Below, one piece after another: positions 17,767 through 25,618 of a DNA stretch of 64,000 bases. This DNA is from Pseudonocardia sp. HH130630-07 (lineage in GTDB: Bacteria; Actinomycetota; Actinomycetes; Mycobacteriales; Pseudonocardiaceae). Each line of letters begins with the position of its first letter. Position 1 is the first letter of the stretch. Where the stretch lies: assembly GCF_001698125.1 (NCBI RefSeq), contig NZ_CP013854.1, forward strand, positions 3,348,001-3,412,000, in the 5' to 3' direction. The position numbers and the translations under genes are program-made. Under the pieces are notes generated by a model. That model saw only the letters and a list, made by a program, of their open reading frames with translations, did not search any database and had not been told where the DNA came from.

Positions 17767-17809
17767 CGCAACCCCTCCCTCCCGCAACCTACGACACCCC
17801 GCCGACGGT

Positions 17810-17824
17810 CCACTCATGGAGCTT
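17810..17824. repeat. Left half of a palindrome split by the transposon
   Basis: CCACTCATGGAGCTT at 17810-17824 ends exactly where the IS3 terminal repeat begins. Its reverse-complement partner lies 9 kb away at 26880-26899. Deleting 17825-26863 joins CTT to TGGCC and restores arms of 20 bp with 19 matches around an 11-nt loop. The last three bases, CTT, are the target-site duplication. A related palindrome occurs at 49797-49843. Confidence 0.8.
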
Positions 17825-17853
17825 TGCGGTTCCCCCGAGATCGTGGAGGGTTC

Positions 17854-18762
17854 TTATGCCGCGTCTCGGGTGAGGGCGGCGTTCTCGTAGTTGATCGGTG
17901 AGAGCCCGGCGGCGGCACTGTGTCGCCGCCGGTGGTTGTAGAAGCCGTAACACCAGTCGATGACCGCCGCCCGCGCCCTACTGATGGTGTCGAAGTCGTT
18001 GCGGGACAGCACTTCCCACTCCAGGCTGGAGAAGAACGCCTCCGCCGCGGCATTGTCGAAACACGACCCGACCCGGCCCATCGACTGACGGATGTCGAGC
18101 CGCCGACACAGAGCGGTGAACGCGCCCGCGGTGTAGGTCGACCCGCGGTCGGTGTGGAAGATCACCCCGGCGATTCGGTCCGCCCCGCCGCGGGCCGCCA
18201 CCGCCATCCGGATCGCCGCACACGCCAGCTCGGCGTTCGGGTGCAGCCCCGTGGCCGCGCCGAGCAGCCGCCGCGAGTACAGGTCGATCACCGTGGCCAG
18301 ATACAACTTCCCGGCCGCGGTGGGGATCTCGGTCATGTCCCCGACCCATCTGCGGTTCGGCTCGGCCGCAGTGAAACCCCGACGAAGCAGGTCCGGGAAC
18401 TTCGGCGCCGTGCGGTCCTGGCGGGTCAGCCCGTTGTGCCGCTTGATCCGGCGGGCGACCAGGCCCTGGCGGCGCATCGAGTCCGCCACGGTCTTCTCCG
18501 ACACCCGCCATCCGGCCTCACACAGGTCGGCGTGCAGACGGGGTGAGCCGTGTAGCCGCTGGGCGTCGTCGAACGCCACGGCCACGGCGGCGTCCAACGC
18601 GCAGCGGCGCTTCTCGGTCGCGGTGGCACCACCGTCGGAACGCGCGGCGCGGTCGAGCCACTTGTACAGCCAGGAGATCGACACCCCCAACAGGGCGCAG
18701 GCCAGCGTGTGCGGCACCCGGTGGAAGGTCCTCTGGTCGGCGATGAAACGGGCCACGCTCAC
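17854..18762 (-). CDS. IS3-family transposase OrfB (copy 1)
   Basis: A 302-residue DDE integrase-like catalytic subunit. The triad is visible as D in RRWVGDMTEIPT, D in FHTDRGSTYT and E in FFSSLEWEVL. GTG 18762 overlaps the orfA stop (GTGA) and has AAGGAGG 7 bp upstream, so it can be translated by coupling; an OrfAB fusion by frameshifting is also usual for the family. It is intact and likely active. Confidence 0.92.
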   Translation of the reverse strand: MSVARFIADQRTFHRVPHTLACALLGVSISWLYKWLDRAARSDGGATATEKRRCALDAAVAVAFDDAQRLHGSPRLHADLCEAGWRVSEKTVADSMRRQGLVARRIKRHNGLTRQDRTAPKFPDLLRRGFTAAEPNRRWVGDMTEIPTAAGKLYLATVIDLYSRRLLGAATGLHPNAELACAAIRMAVAARGGADRIAGVIFHTDRGSTYTAGAFTALCRRLDIRQSMGRVGSCFDNAAAEAFFSSLEWEVLSRNDFDTISRARAAVIDWCYGFYNHRRRHSAAAGLSPINYENAALTRDAA

Positions 18763-19049
18763 TTCGTCGCCTCCTTGACCCACAGGACCACGGATCGCTT
18801 GAGGACATCACGCTCCATCCGCAGCTCGGCGTTCTCCGCGCGCAGCCGCTTGAGCTCCTCGACGCCGCCGCGAGACAGGCCCTCGGTGTCCTCGCGGGCC
18901 TCTCGTGCACGGGCCACCCAGTTGCCCAGCGTGCCCTCGTTGACCCCCAGGTCACGGGCGACCTGGGCGATCGGCTTGCCCGTCTCCTCCACGACCCGGA
19001 CCGCTCCGTCACGGAACTCCCGGTCGTAGCGCTTCCGTACCTCTGGCAT
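18759..19049 (-). CDS. IS3-family transposase OrfA (copy 1)
   Basis: A 96-residue DNA-binding subunit. The helix-turn-helix is KPIAQVARDLGVNEGTLGNW (about residues 25-44), followed by a leucine-zipper-like EELKRLRAENAELRMERDVL (about 64-83). It binds the terminal repeats and partners OrfB. Its stop overlaps the OrfB start by 4 bp. Confidence 0.92.
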   Translation of the reverse strand: MPEVRKRYDREFRDGAVRVVEETGKPIAQVARDLGVNEGTLGNWVARAREAREDTEGLSRGGVEELKRLRAENAELRMERDVLKRSVVLWVKEATK

Positions 19050-19095
19050 CGCTACCCCTTATAGCTGATGCCTCCCCGATCATGGGGGAACCGCA

Positions 19096-19639
19096 TTCGG
19101 CAACATCCCCGACGGAGGCGGACACCGCTTCGTCGGACGCCGACAAGGCGCCCTGAACAAGCGGTCCACTCCCGGACTGCCCAGGGGAACCGACTACAAG
19201 CCGCGCACCGGCAGAGCGTTCGTCCACACCGTCATCGACGACCACTCCCGCGTCGCCTACGCCGAGATCCACAGCGACGAGAAAGCCGACACCGCCACCG
19301 GTGTGCTACGCCGGGCCGTGGACTGGTTGAACGCCCGCGGCGTGACCGTCGAACGGGTCCTGTCCGACAACGGCAGCTGCTACCGCTCACACGCCTGGCG
19401 TGACACCTGCAGCGAACTGGGCATCACCCACAAGCGAACCCGGCCCTACCGGCCTCAGACCAACGGCAAGATCGAACGTTTCCACCGCACCCTCGCCGAC
19501 GGGTGGGCATACGCCCGCTTCCACCCCTGCGAAACGGCTCGGCGAGACGCGCTCCCCGGCTGGCTGCACTTCTACAATCACCACCGGCCCCACAGCGCAA
19601 CCAACGGCCTACCGCCGATCAGTCGCCTGACCAACCTGC
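19096..19639 (+). pseudogene. IS481-family transposase, N-terminus lost
   Basis: Read in frame from the IS3 junction this gives FGNIPDGGGHRFVGR, then a DDE core: the Asp in VLSDNGSCYRSHAW and the Glu in NGKIERFHRTLADG. The N-terminal helix-turn-helix and the first catalytic Asp, which lies just before GNIPDGGG in the family, are missing because the IS3 end replaces them. At the 3' end homology stops at SRLTNL, where the IS256 element begins; PG resumes on the other side of it at 21041, consistent with IS256 having inserted here. Confidence 0.85.
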
Positions 19640-21040
19640 GGGCCTGTGCAAGGAACGGTGGTTCCGGCCCGACACGCCGGGCTCGGGTCCGGTGGGATGG
19701 GCACTGTGAGTGATGACATCGGACCTTGTGGGTTCAGCCAAGGATGAGACGGGTTCAGGGCGTCAGCTCTCGCCCGAGCAGGCCGCCGCGGCGGCGATGG
19801 TGGCCGACGCGCGAGCACGCGGCCTGGAGCTGACCGGCCCGGATGGGCTGTTGAAGCTGTTCACCAAGAACGTTCTGGAGACTGCGCTCGGGGAGGAGAT
19901 GACCGAGCACCTCGGGCATGCAAAGAACCGGGCCGACCCGGACCGGGAATCGACGAACAACCGGAACGGTCACCGGTCGAAGACGGTGATCTCCGATGCT
20001 GTCGGGGAGGTCGAGATCGAGGTACCGAGAGACCGCGACTCGACGTTCGAACCCCAGATCGTTCGGAAACGGCAACGGCGGTTGGGGGATGTCGATGAGA
20101 TCGTGTTGTCGCTGTACGCGAAGGGTTTGACGACCGGGGAGATCTCGGCGCATTTCTCGGAGATCTACGGGGCGTCGGTGTCGAAGGAGACCGTCTCACG
20201 GATCACCGACTCGGTGATCGCCGAGATGCAGGAATGGGTGTCGCGGCCACTCGATGCGGTGTACGTCGCGGTCTTCGTGGACGCGATCATGGTGAAGGTC
20301 CGCGACGGGCAGGTCGCCAACCGGCCCGTCTACGCGGCGATCGGGGTCACCGTCGACGGCCGCAAGGACGTGCTGGGCCTGTGGGCCGGCTCCGGTGGTG
20401 AGGGCGCGAAGTTCTGGCTGGGGGTGCTGACCGACCTGCGTAACCGCGGCATGCGGGACGTGTTCTTCCTGGTCTGCGACGGGTTGAAAGGCCTGCCCGA
20501 GGTGGTGGAGAACGTGTGGCCACAGACCATCGTGCAGACATGCATCGTGCACTTGATCAGGATCTCGTTCCGGTTGACGTCGCGGCGTGACACCGATGCG
20601 ATCAAGCGAGGGATTCGGGCGATCTACACGGCCCCCACCGCCGACGCCGCTCTCGCTGCTCTCGATGACCTCGACGAGAAATGGGGTCGCACTTATCCGG
20701 CGATGATCCGGTTGTGGCGCAACGCCTGGACCGAGTTCGTTCCGTTCCTCGACTACGATGCCGAGATCCGTGCCGTGTTGTGTTCGACGAACGCGATCAC
20801 TCAACGCCCGCTACCGCCGAGCGGTACGGGCGCGAGGGCATTTCCCCAGCGAGGCGGCCGCGTTGAAATGCCTGTACCTTGTGACCCGCAGCCTCGACCC
20901 GACCGGGCGAGGCCGCGCACGGTGGACGATCCGATGGAAGCCGGTGATCAACGCCTTCGCGATCACGTTCGGTGACCGCTGGCCGTCCGCCGAGCACTAC
21001 TGACCAACAACGCCGGAACCACCGTTCCTGTTACAGACCC
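19640..21040 (+). mobile_element. IS256-family element inserted in the IS481 remnant
   Basis: A 1,401-bp element with 28-bp terminal inverted repeats (24 matches), beginning GGGCCTGTGCAAGGAACGG and ending CCGTTCCTGTTACAGACCC. A 5-bp direct repeat CCTGC flanks it, shorter than the usual 8-9 bp. It contains one transposase gene disabled by a small deletion. Insertion split the C-terminus of the IS481 transposase. Confidence 0.75.
19713..21003 (+). pseudogene. IS256 (mutator-type) transposase, frameshifted
   Basis: The sequence follows the mutator family from LSPEQAAAAAMVADARARG through the Asp in AVFVDAIMVKVRDG, the Asp in FFLVCDGLKGLPEVV and CIVHLIRISFRL. After STNAI (ending at 20798) the frame breaks: the expected ES plus LNARYRRAVRARG resumes in another frame, as if 5 bp had been lost. 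The deletion removes the catalytic Glu of the NAIES motif, so even frameshift readthrough would not restore activity. The C-terminal part, to GDRWPSAEHY, is otherwise intact up to the stop at 21003. Confidence 0.88.
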
Positions 21041-21091
21041 CCTGCCTGGACATCAGGGTGGGTCTGTAACAGGAACGGTGGTTCCGGCGTT
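21009..21091. repeat. Perfect 32-bp inverted repeat (two abutting IS256 ends)
   Basis: The left arm 21009-21040 and right arm 21060-21091 are perfect reverse complements around a 19-nt spacer. The left arm is the right terminus of the IS256 element. The right arm is a second copy of an IS256 terminus starting GGGTCTGTAACAGGAACGG, running directly into another end ending TTGCACAGGCCC at 21105. The 46-bp stretch 21060-21105 thus looks like an IS256 element with its interior deleted. Confidence 0.7.
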
Positions 21092-21174
21092 CCTTGCACA
21101 GGCCCGGGAGCGACGCCGAGGGCGGCCGCGGGTTAGGACCTCCGGTCGCGCATCGCTGGCTGGGTGGACGCTGT

Positions 21175-22107
21175 TCAGCCCAGTAGGTCGCGGACCTCGC
21201 GGACGAGGTCGATGGAGGCGTCGATCTCGACCTTGCGGTTGGTGACGGTCTCGACGTTGATGCCGAACGGCAGGCCGAGTCGGCGGCAGAACGCGATCAA
21301 AGCGCGGGCGTTGAGGAGGCAGTGTTCGTACGAGGCGGCGAGTGGGTCACCGCGGTTGATCTCGGCACGGAGCCATCGCGGGACCTCGATGCCGAGCCAG
21401 GTCATGAACTCCAAGGTCTTCGCCGACCCACAGGGGGCCAGGGTCAGCACCACCGGGCGTGGGTCCAGGCCTTGGTCGCGGCAGTTGTGGGCGTAGTCGG
21501 ACAGCAGGTTGCAGGTGCGGTTCAGGTCGTAGCAGATCTGCGAGACGAAGAACTCGCAGCCGGCCTCCTGCTTGCGCAGCATGCGCAGGTGCTCTGTGCC
21601 GGCTTCGGCATGACGTTCGGCGATGACGACGCCGCCCATCCGCGGCGGACGGGGCAGAGCGGCGTGTCGCCGGTATGCCTCCGGCAGGCTCGTCCGGACC
21701 ATCTGATGCCGGGAGGCCGCGCCGACCAGCACGGTGAGCACCCTGCCTTGGTCGGCTTCCCCCAGCCACTGGTCCAGCTGGTCGGCGCCGTACTTGCCCA
21801 CGGCGCGGTAGACGATCACCGAGCCGGCCCAGCCGGCGAGGTGGTGATCGAGGAAGTCGGCCGGGTCCATCATCGGCATGAACGGGAACGGTCGTGGCGC
21901 CTCGGTGCGGTCGGCCTCGGCGTCCACGTCGTAGAGGATGAGTCCATCGACATGCACCGACTCGAGCCGCGTCAGGGCCGCGGCGGCGATGCTGTCGGCC
22001 TGTTCGCGGGTACTGGACTGTCGTGGCGGGGTCAGTCCGTAGAGCAGCACACCGTCACGAGCGCGAGCCAGGAGTTCGGCGGCCGGGGCGATCGGAGCGG
22101 AAGCCAT
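21175..22107 (-). CDS. Mycobacterial-type methylenetetrahydrofolate reductase-like protein
   Basis: A 310-residue protein with the TIM-barrel methylenetetrahydrofolate reductase layout: N-terminal GVLLYGLTPPRQSSTREQAD, a VDGLILYDVDAEADRTEAPR block, then SVIVYRAVGKYG and FFVSQICYDLNRTCNLL. It resembles the short actinobacterial proteins (Rv2172c group) that act as noncanonical MetF-type enzymes, reducing methylenetetrahydrofolate for methionine synthesis. The assignment is from remembered family features and is not certain. It is intact although surrounded by IS debris, 166 bp downstream of the AbiF-type gene, so it appears to be cargo of the composite element. Confidence 0.6.
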   Translation of the reverse strand: MASAPIAPAAELLARARDGVLLYGLTPPRQSSTREQADSIAAAALTRLESVHVDGLILYDVDAEADRTEAPRPFPFMPMMDPADFLDHHLAGWAGSVIVYRAVGKYGADQLDQWLGEADQGRVLTVLVGAASRHQMVRTSLPEAYRRHAALPRPPRMGGVVIAERHAEAGTEHLRMLRKQEAGCEFFVSQICYDLNRTCNLLSDYAHNCRDQGLDPRPVVLTLAPCGSAKTLEFMTWLGIEVPRWLRAEINRGDPLAASYEHCLLNARALIAFCRRLGLPFGINVETVTNRKVEIDASIDLVREVRDLLG

Positions 22108-22273
22108 CTTTCGATCATGTCAGCCCTCACGGCAGAGCGGGCGGCATCATTTCCCGCTTGGCCGGGTTCGGGCGTTGGCGTCCCCGCGGTCTCTCCTGAA
22201 CTCGCCGGCACTCCACACACGCCGTCGACTGACCGAGGATCGCCGCCGTGATCGCCGGGCAGTAGCGGCCCGG

Positions 22274-22942
22274 TCAGGGCCGATCGGCGAGCACCGCCGG
22301 GACTGGGGACCGGTCGGCAATGTGGCCGCGCAGCTTCGGCGACAGCAGGTCGGCGACGGCGAGCAGGTCGGCGTGCCGGTCGGCGAGCGGTATGCGGAGG
22401 ATCGACTCGTTGTGCGCCGCACGGTTCCGGAGCCTGCGGAGGCGGTCGACCGGTTCGTGCACGGCGGTCCGGTCGGTGCCGCGGGGGAACGCACGGTGCA
22501 GGCGACGTCGCCAGACGGGGCCCTCGTGGCCAGCCGTGGTCAGCCCGGACCAGAACCCGAAATTCAGCTCGGCGACCACCTTGCCCGACGCCGGGCGTGC
22601 GCCGCCGCCGTTCCTGCGGGCCTTGTCGATCGCGATCGCGATCTCGTTCCGCGGCCACCAGTTCGCGTCCTTGCTGCCCCGGATACGCGCCGGGAAGTGC
22701 CGGGTCGGCTCGTACACCCAGTGCGGGTCCCCGGGCCGGTCGCGGGCGGAAAGCGCGCGGTCGTAGGCGTTCCGGAGCCCAACCTCGAGGTGTCCGATGT
22801 CGTGGAGGAACGCCGCGGCCGCGCGGGCGTTCCAGTCGTACAGTGCGAGGGCTCGGGCGCGGTCGCCGTCGGCCTCGGTGAGATAGACGGCGAACCGGGG
22901 TCGGGAAAGCCACTGCTCGATCCAGTCGCCGACGTCCACCAC
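22274..22942 (-). CDS. abiF: AbiF/Abi_2-family HEPN abortive-infection protein
   Basis: A 222-residue Abi_2-type protein. It has the family's early DWIEQWLSRPRFAVYL, the LEVGLRNAYDRAL helix (about 53-65), a WWPRNEIAIAI segment and, at about 168-180, RRLRNRAAHNESI containing the HEPN RNase motif RNRAAH (R172-H177). The C-terminus HIADRSPVPAVLADRP is the usual ending, so the gene is complete. GTG 22942 was chosen because GGGAGG sits 6 bp upstream; the open frame extends 48 residues further but through the RNA element. AbiF proteins are HEPN RNase toxins in phage defence or RNA-antitoxin systems and are related to the ancestors of Cas13. Confidence 0.82.
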   Translation of the reverse strand: MVDVGDWIEQWLSRPRFAVYLTEADGDRARALALYDWNARAAAAFLHDIGHLEVGLRNAYDRALSARDRPGDPHWVYEPTRHFPARIRGSKDANWWPRNEIAIAIDKARRNGGGARPASGKVVAELNFGFWSGLTTAGHEGPVWRRRLHRAFPRGTDRTAVHEPVDRLRRLRNRAAHNESILRIPLADRHADLLAVADLLSPKLRGHIADRSPVPAVLADRP

Positions 22943-22963
22943 TCGCAGCCTCCCGTGTCCCGG

Positions 22964-23030
22964 TGTAGCATGGTTGGCGAATAGCCCCGGAAGCCTCTGA
23001 CCCTCGTAGGTCACGCGACCGGGGCTTTGT
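22964..23030 (-). ncRNA. abiF-type structured RNA upstream of the AbiF gene
   Basis: On the minus strand an 8-bp outer stem (AGCCCCGG at 23019-23026 with CCGGGGCT at 22983-22990) encloses a 5-bp hairpin TGACC-TACGAG-GGTCA, followed by an unpaired AUUCGCCAACCAUGCUAC tail and then the abiF ribosome-binding site. The position and nested-stem shape fit the abiF RNA motif reported near abiF genes; exact consensus identity was not checked. It could be an antitoxin or guide-like RNA, or an attenuator in the abiF leader. Ends are approximate. Confidence 0.6.
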
Positions 23031-23036
23031 ACTGTG

Positions 23037-23065
23037 CGGCCCCGCCGATCTCGGTGCGGGGCCGG
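23037..23065. terminator. Hairpin upstream of the abiF RNA
   Basis: CGGCCCCGC (23037-23045) pairs with GCGGGGCCG (about 23056-23064), a 9-bp GC-only stem with a short loop, lying 10 bp upstream of the RNA element on the minus strand. It probably insulates the RNA-abiF unit from upstream transcription; termination was not tested. Confidence 0.4.
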
Positions 23066-23126
23066 ACTCATCGCCGGGATGATCACCTTCCCACGAGAGC
23101 CCTACTGCGGGGACGCGGTGGCTCCG

Positions 23127-23309
23127 TCACCACCGGCCCAATGCCCGCCGCCAGAACCGGCCGATCACGTAACCACGCGGCCACGCGGCCAGGGTCGCGG
23201 CCCGGCGGTCGGGCAGCACGTCGATCCGGCGGTGCGTGACCGGGTCGATCACCATGGTCATGTAGCGGCGTCCGCGACGCAGGGCGACGTCGTCGACGCT
23301 CAACACCGG
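23127..23309 (-). pseudogene. ISL3-family transposase fragment
   Basis: A 60-codon remnant reading [20 protein letters not shown], then [20 protein letters not shown] and a decayed [18 protein letters not shown] before a stop at 23127. This matches the catalytic-core start of ISL3 transposases (LSVDDFALRRG, DVLPDR). Both ends of the gene are missing. It records another lost IS in the mobile region. Confidence 0.7.
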
Positions 23310-23431
23310 GTGGTGTGGGAGTGGGCGGCTGCGGCAGCTGTCGAGGCCATGGCGCTGCGCGCTGTGAGCTGCGGGACGGAGCCGCTGGCGAGGGCCTCTT
23401 CGATGACCAGGGACGACAGCCCGGGGAACAG

Positions 23432-23598
23432 TGAGCCTTTTTCAACCTGACCAGCGAGCTTCTGCGTCAGGAGATCGCGAAGGTTGCAGCGCAACTGCTC
23501 TGACCACAGCTGCACAGGTCACCGGCTCGCCAGCTCGGCGTCTGCACCCACACAACCAGGCCCCTGAGCTGCCGGAACGGCAGGTTGAAAAAGGCTCA
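23432..23598. repeat. 167-bp segment with perfect 18-bp inverted termini (MITE-like)
   Basis: TGAGCCTTTTTCAACCTG at 23432-23449 is repeated inverted at 23581-23598. The interior (131 bp) shows no coding potential that I trust. The terminal repeats and small size suggest a miniature inverted-repeat element or a deletion derivative of an IS not otherwise present here. No clear target duplication is visible. The rest of 23310-23828 contains no gene I can support. Confidence 0.5.
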
Positions 23599-23830
23599 GT
23601 GCCTCTCCAAGAGCAGGATTGCACCAGCGGGATAGCGGGATGATCACAGAGCCAGCGCGCCACCCGAACGTGACGCGCCGCGGCACCACCGCACCTGTGC
23701 CAGAGCCGATTTTCTTCCAGGGCCTTCTTCTCGTGCGGAGATGTTGCATCCGATGCAACTCCGCAGCTTGACTGGCGCACGTGCAATATTCGAGACCTGC
23801 GGTATTCGGGTGGCGAGCCGGCCGCCCCTA

Positions 23831-24493
23831 GGGCGTGTCTCCCAAATAGGCGGACCGGGGTGCGCGATGCTTGATCGGTGCCGCGTACCGCTGTCCTGAC
23901 TGATGCCCAGTGGGCCCGTCTGGCGCCGCTGTTGCCCTCCTCCGAGGGTCGTCGCGGGCGCCCGTTCCACTCACCAGCGGGCGGCCGTGCCCGTCAACGA
24001 GCTGGTGGATCTTCGTCGACAGCCCTCCGCGGGACCGTCCCAGCGCGTGATCTGCTGGTTCGGCGAGCAGATTCGTGTAGTTCGATCCGGCCCCCTGTGT
24101 CGCGCTTGAGGGTCGCGGCGTGCTGGTGGGCACGGATGATCGTGGAGTCCACGCTGACCGCCCACCCGAGCACCTCGGCGGCGTCGGCCTCGACCAGAAG
24201 AGCAGCCAGGATGTGGTCCCAGGTGCCGTCGCCGCTGTAGCGGCGGTGCCGCTTCCACAACGTCTGCCACGGCCCGAACTCGGCTGGGACGTCGCGCCAG
24301 GGAAGCCCGCACCGATACCGGTAGATGATCCCCTCGAGCACCCGGCGGTCATCGCGGAACGGGCACCCGCGACGACCCTCGGAGGAGGGCAACAGCGGCG
24401 CCAGACGGGCCCACTGGACATCAGTCAGGACAGCGGTACGCGGCACCGATCAAGCATCGCGCACCCCGGTCCGCCTATCTGGGAGACACGCCC
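23831..24493 (-). mobile_element. Truncated IS5-family element with both ends the same terminus
   Basis: The right part (24493 leftwards) starts with GGGCGTGTCTCCCA and runs through the transposase 5' half; at about 23971 it joins an inverted second copy of the element's first ~140 bp, which runs back out to 23831. The two terminal copies differ at only three positions I could see. TA flanks both sides. The result is a 663-bp derivative with ~140-bp inverted repeats and no original right end. Confidence 0.75.
23971..24446 (-). pseudogene. IS5-family transposase, 3' half deleted
   Basis: The reading frame begins MPRTAVLTDVQWARLAPLLP and continues through GCPFRDDRRVLEGIIYRYRC, the catalytic Asp in VSVDSTIIRAHQHAAT, and, in an overlapping frame, GRSRGGLSTKIHQLVDGHG. 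A two-frame organisation (OrfA/OrfB with frameshifting) is common in the IS427 branch of IS5. The protein is cut off after GRPLV, where the inverted end copy begins, so the later catalytic residues are missing. Confidence 0.75.
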
Positions 24494-24498
24494 TAGGC

Positions 24499-25218
24499 AT
24501 GTCGCAGACGACGGTGTCGCGGGTGTGGCGGGCGTTCGGACTGGCGCCGCACAAGACCGACTCCTGGAAGCTGTCGAAAGATCCGTTGTTCGTGGACAAG
24601 GTCCGCGACGTCGTCGGTCTCTACCTCGACCCGCCCGAACGCGCGCTGGTGCTGTGTGTGGACGAGAAGACCCAGATCCAGGCTCTCGATCGCACCCAGC
24701 CCGTCTTTCCGATGCTGCCCGGCAGCCCGGCGCGGGCCAGCCACGACTACGTCCGCAACGGCACCTCGAGCCTCTACGCCGCCCTCGACATCACCACCGG
24801 CAAGGTCATCGGCTCCCTGCACGCCCGCCATCGGGCGGTCGAGTTCGGCAAGTTCCTGCGCACCCTCGACCGCGAAGTCCCCGCCGAGCTCGACGTGCAC
24901 CTGGTGCTGGACAACGCCTCCACCCACAAGACCCCGGCGATCCGCCGCTGGCTGGCCGCTCACCCGCGGTTCGTCCTGCACTTCACCCCGACCAGTTCGT
25001 CATGGCTCAATCTCGTCGAGCGCTGGTTCGCCGAGCTGACCACGAAGAAGCTGCGGCGTTCCACCCACCGCTCGGTCCGCGCGCTCAACGCCGACGTCCG
25101 AGCCTGGATCAAGACCTGGAACGACGATCCCAAGCCCTACGTCTGGACCAAAACCGCCGACGAGATCCTCGACAGCGTCGCTCACTACTGCAAACGAATC
25201 ACTGACTCAGGACACTAG
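24499..25218 (+). pseudogene. IS630-family transposase, N-terminus missing
   Basis: Homology begins at MSQTTVSRVWRAFGLAPHKT directly after the IS5 remnant and runs to the normal end AHYCKRITDSGH. The catalytic DDE core is present: D in LVLCVDEKTQIQALDR, D in HLVLDNASTHKTP and E in SWLNLVERWFAELT. The first helix-turn-helix region is missing, so the product is probably inactive, though 239 residues remain open. The following 371 bp (25219-25589) contain no gene I can support. Confidence 0.8.
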
Positions 25219-25618
25219 TCCAGCCTGGCCACCTCCGACCACCACGACGTCCTCCACGCGACCATCAAGGCATACAAGGTCAAGTCACCGCCACATAGAT
25301 TCCTCCGAATGCGGGCGGACGTGGCTCTGCTCCGCCCGTCGTCCATGATCATCGCTCAGATCGGCGCCACACGTTCAGCTCTATGGCTCACCACACGCAA
25401 CGCCGGGACCTTGGTGTCGTGCCCGCGGCGCGCCGTCGGATCACCGGTTGCACGCCCGGCACGTGCTCTGACAGACCCTGCAAAAGCGACAGCGGTTTCG
25501 CCCAGTAGGCGCACCACGGTCGGACCCCCGAATCGTCTCGGCCCCGAGGGCCGAGAGACACACCCGGTCGCCGTATCGCGGACGTCGCATGCGGTTCCCC
25601 CGAGATCGTGGAGGGTTC

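Larger units (their letters stand above)
17825..19095 (-). mobile_element. IS3-family insertion sequence, copy 1
   Basis: A 1,271-bp element with imperfect 25-bp terminal inverted repeats starting TGCGGTTC (left TGCGGTTCCCCCGAGATCG, right end ...GGGGGAACCGCA), containing orfA and orfB. It matches copy 2 throughout as far as I could compare; the one difference I found is at 19087 (G here, T in copy 2). Its inner end abuts a decapitated IS481 transposase. Confidence 0.9.

Noticed and set aside
19087..19087. The single base difference between the IS3 copies as evidence of independent insertions.
   Set aside because: One terminal substitution does not separate duplication from independent insertion, and no other difference was noticed.
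22943..23086. A 48-residue N-terminal extension of the AbiF protein.
   Set aside because: It would be translated from the structured RNA region, has no family similarity, and GTG 22942 has a strong GGGAGG site.
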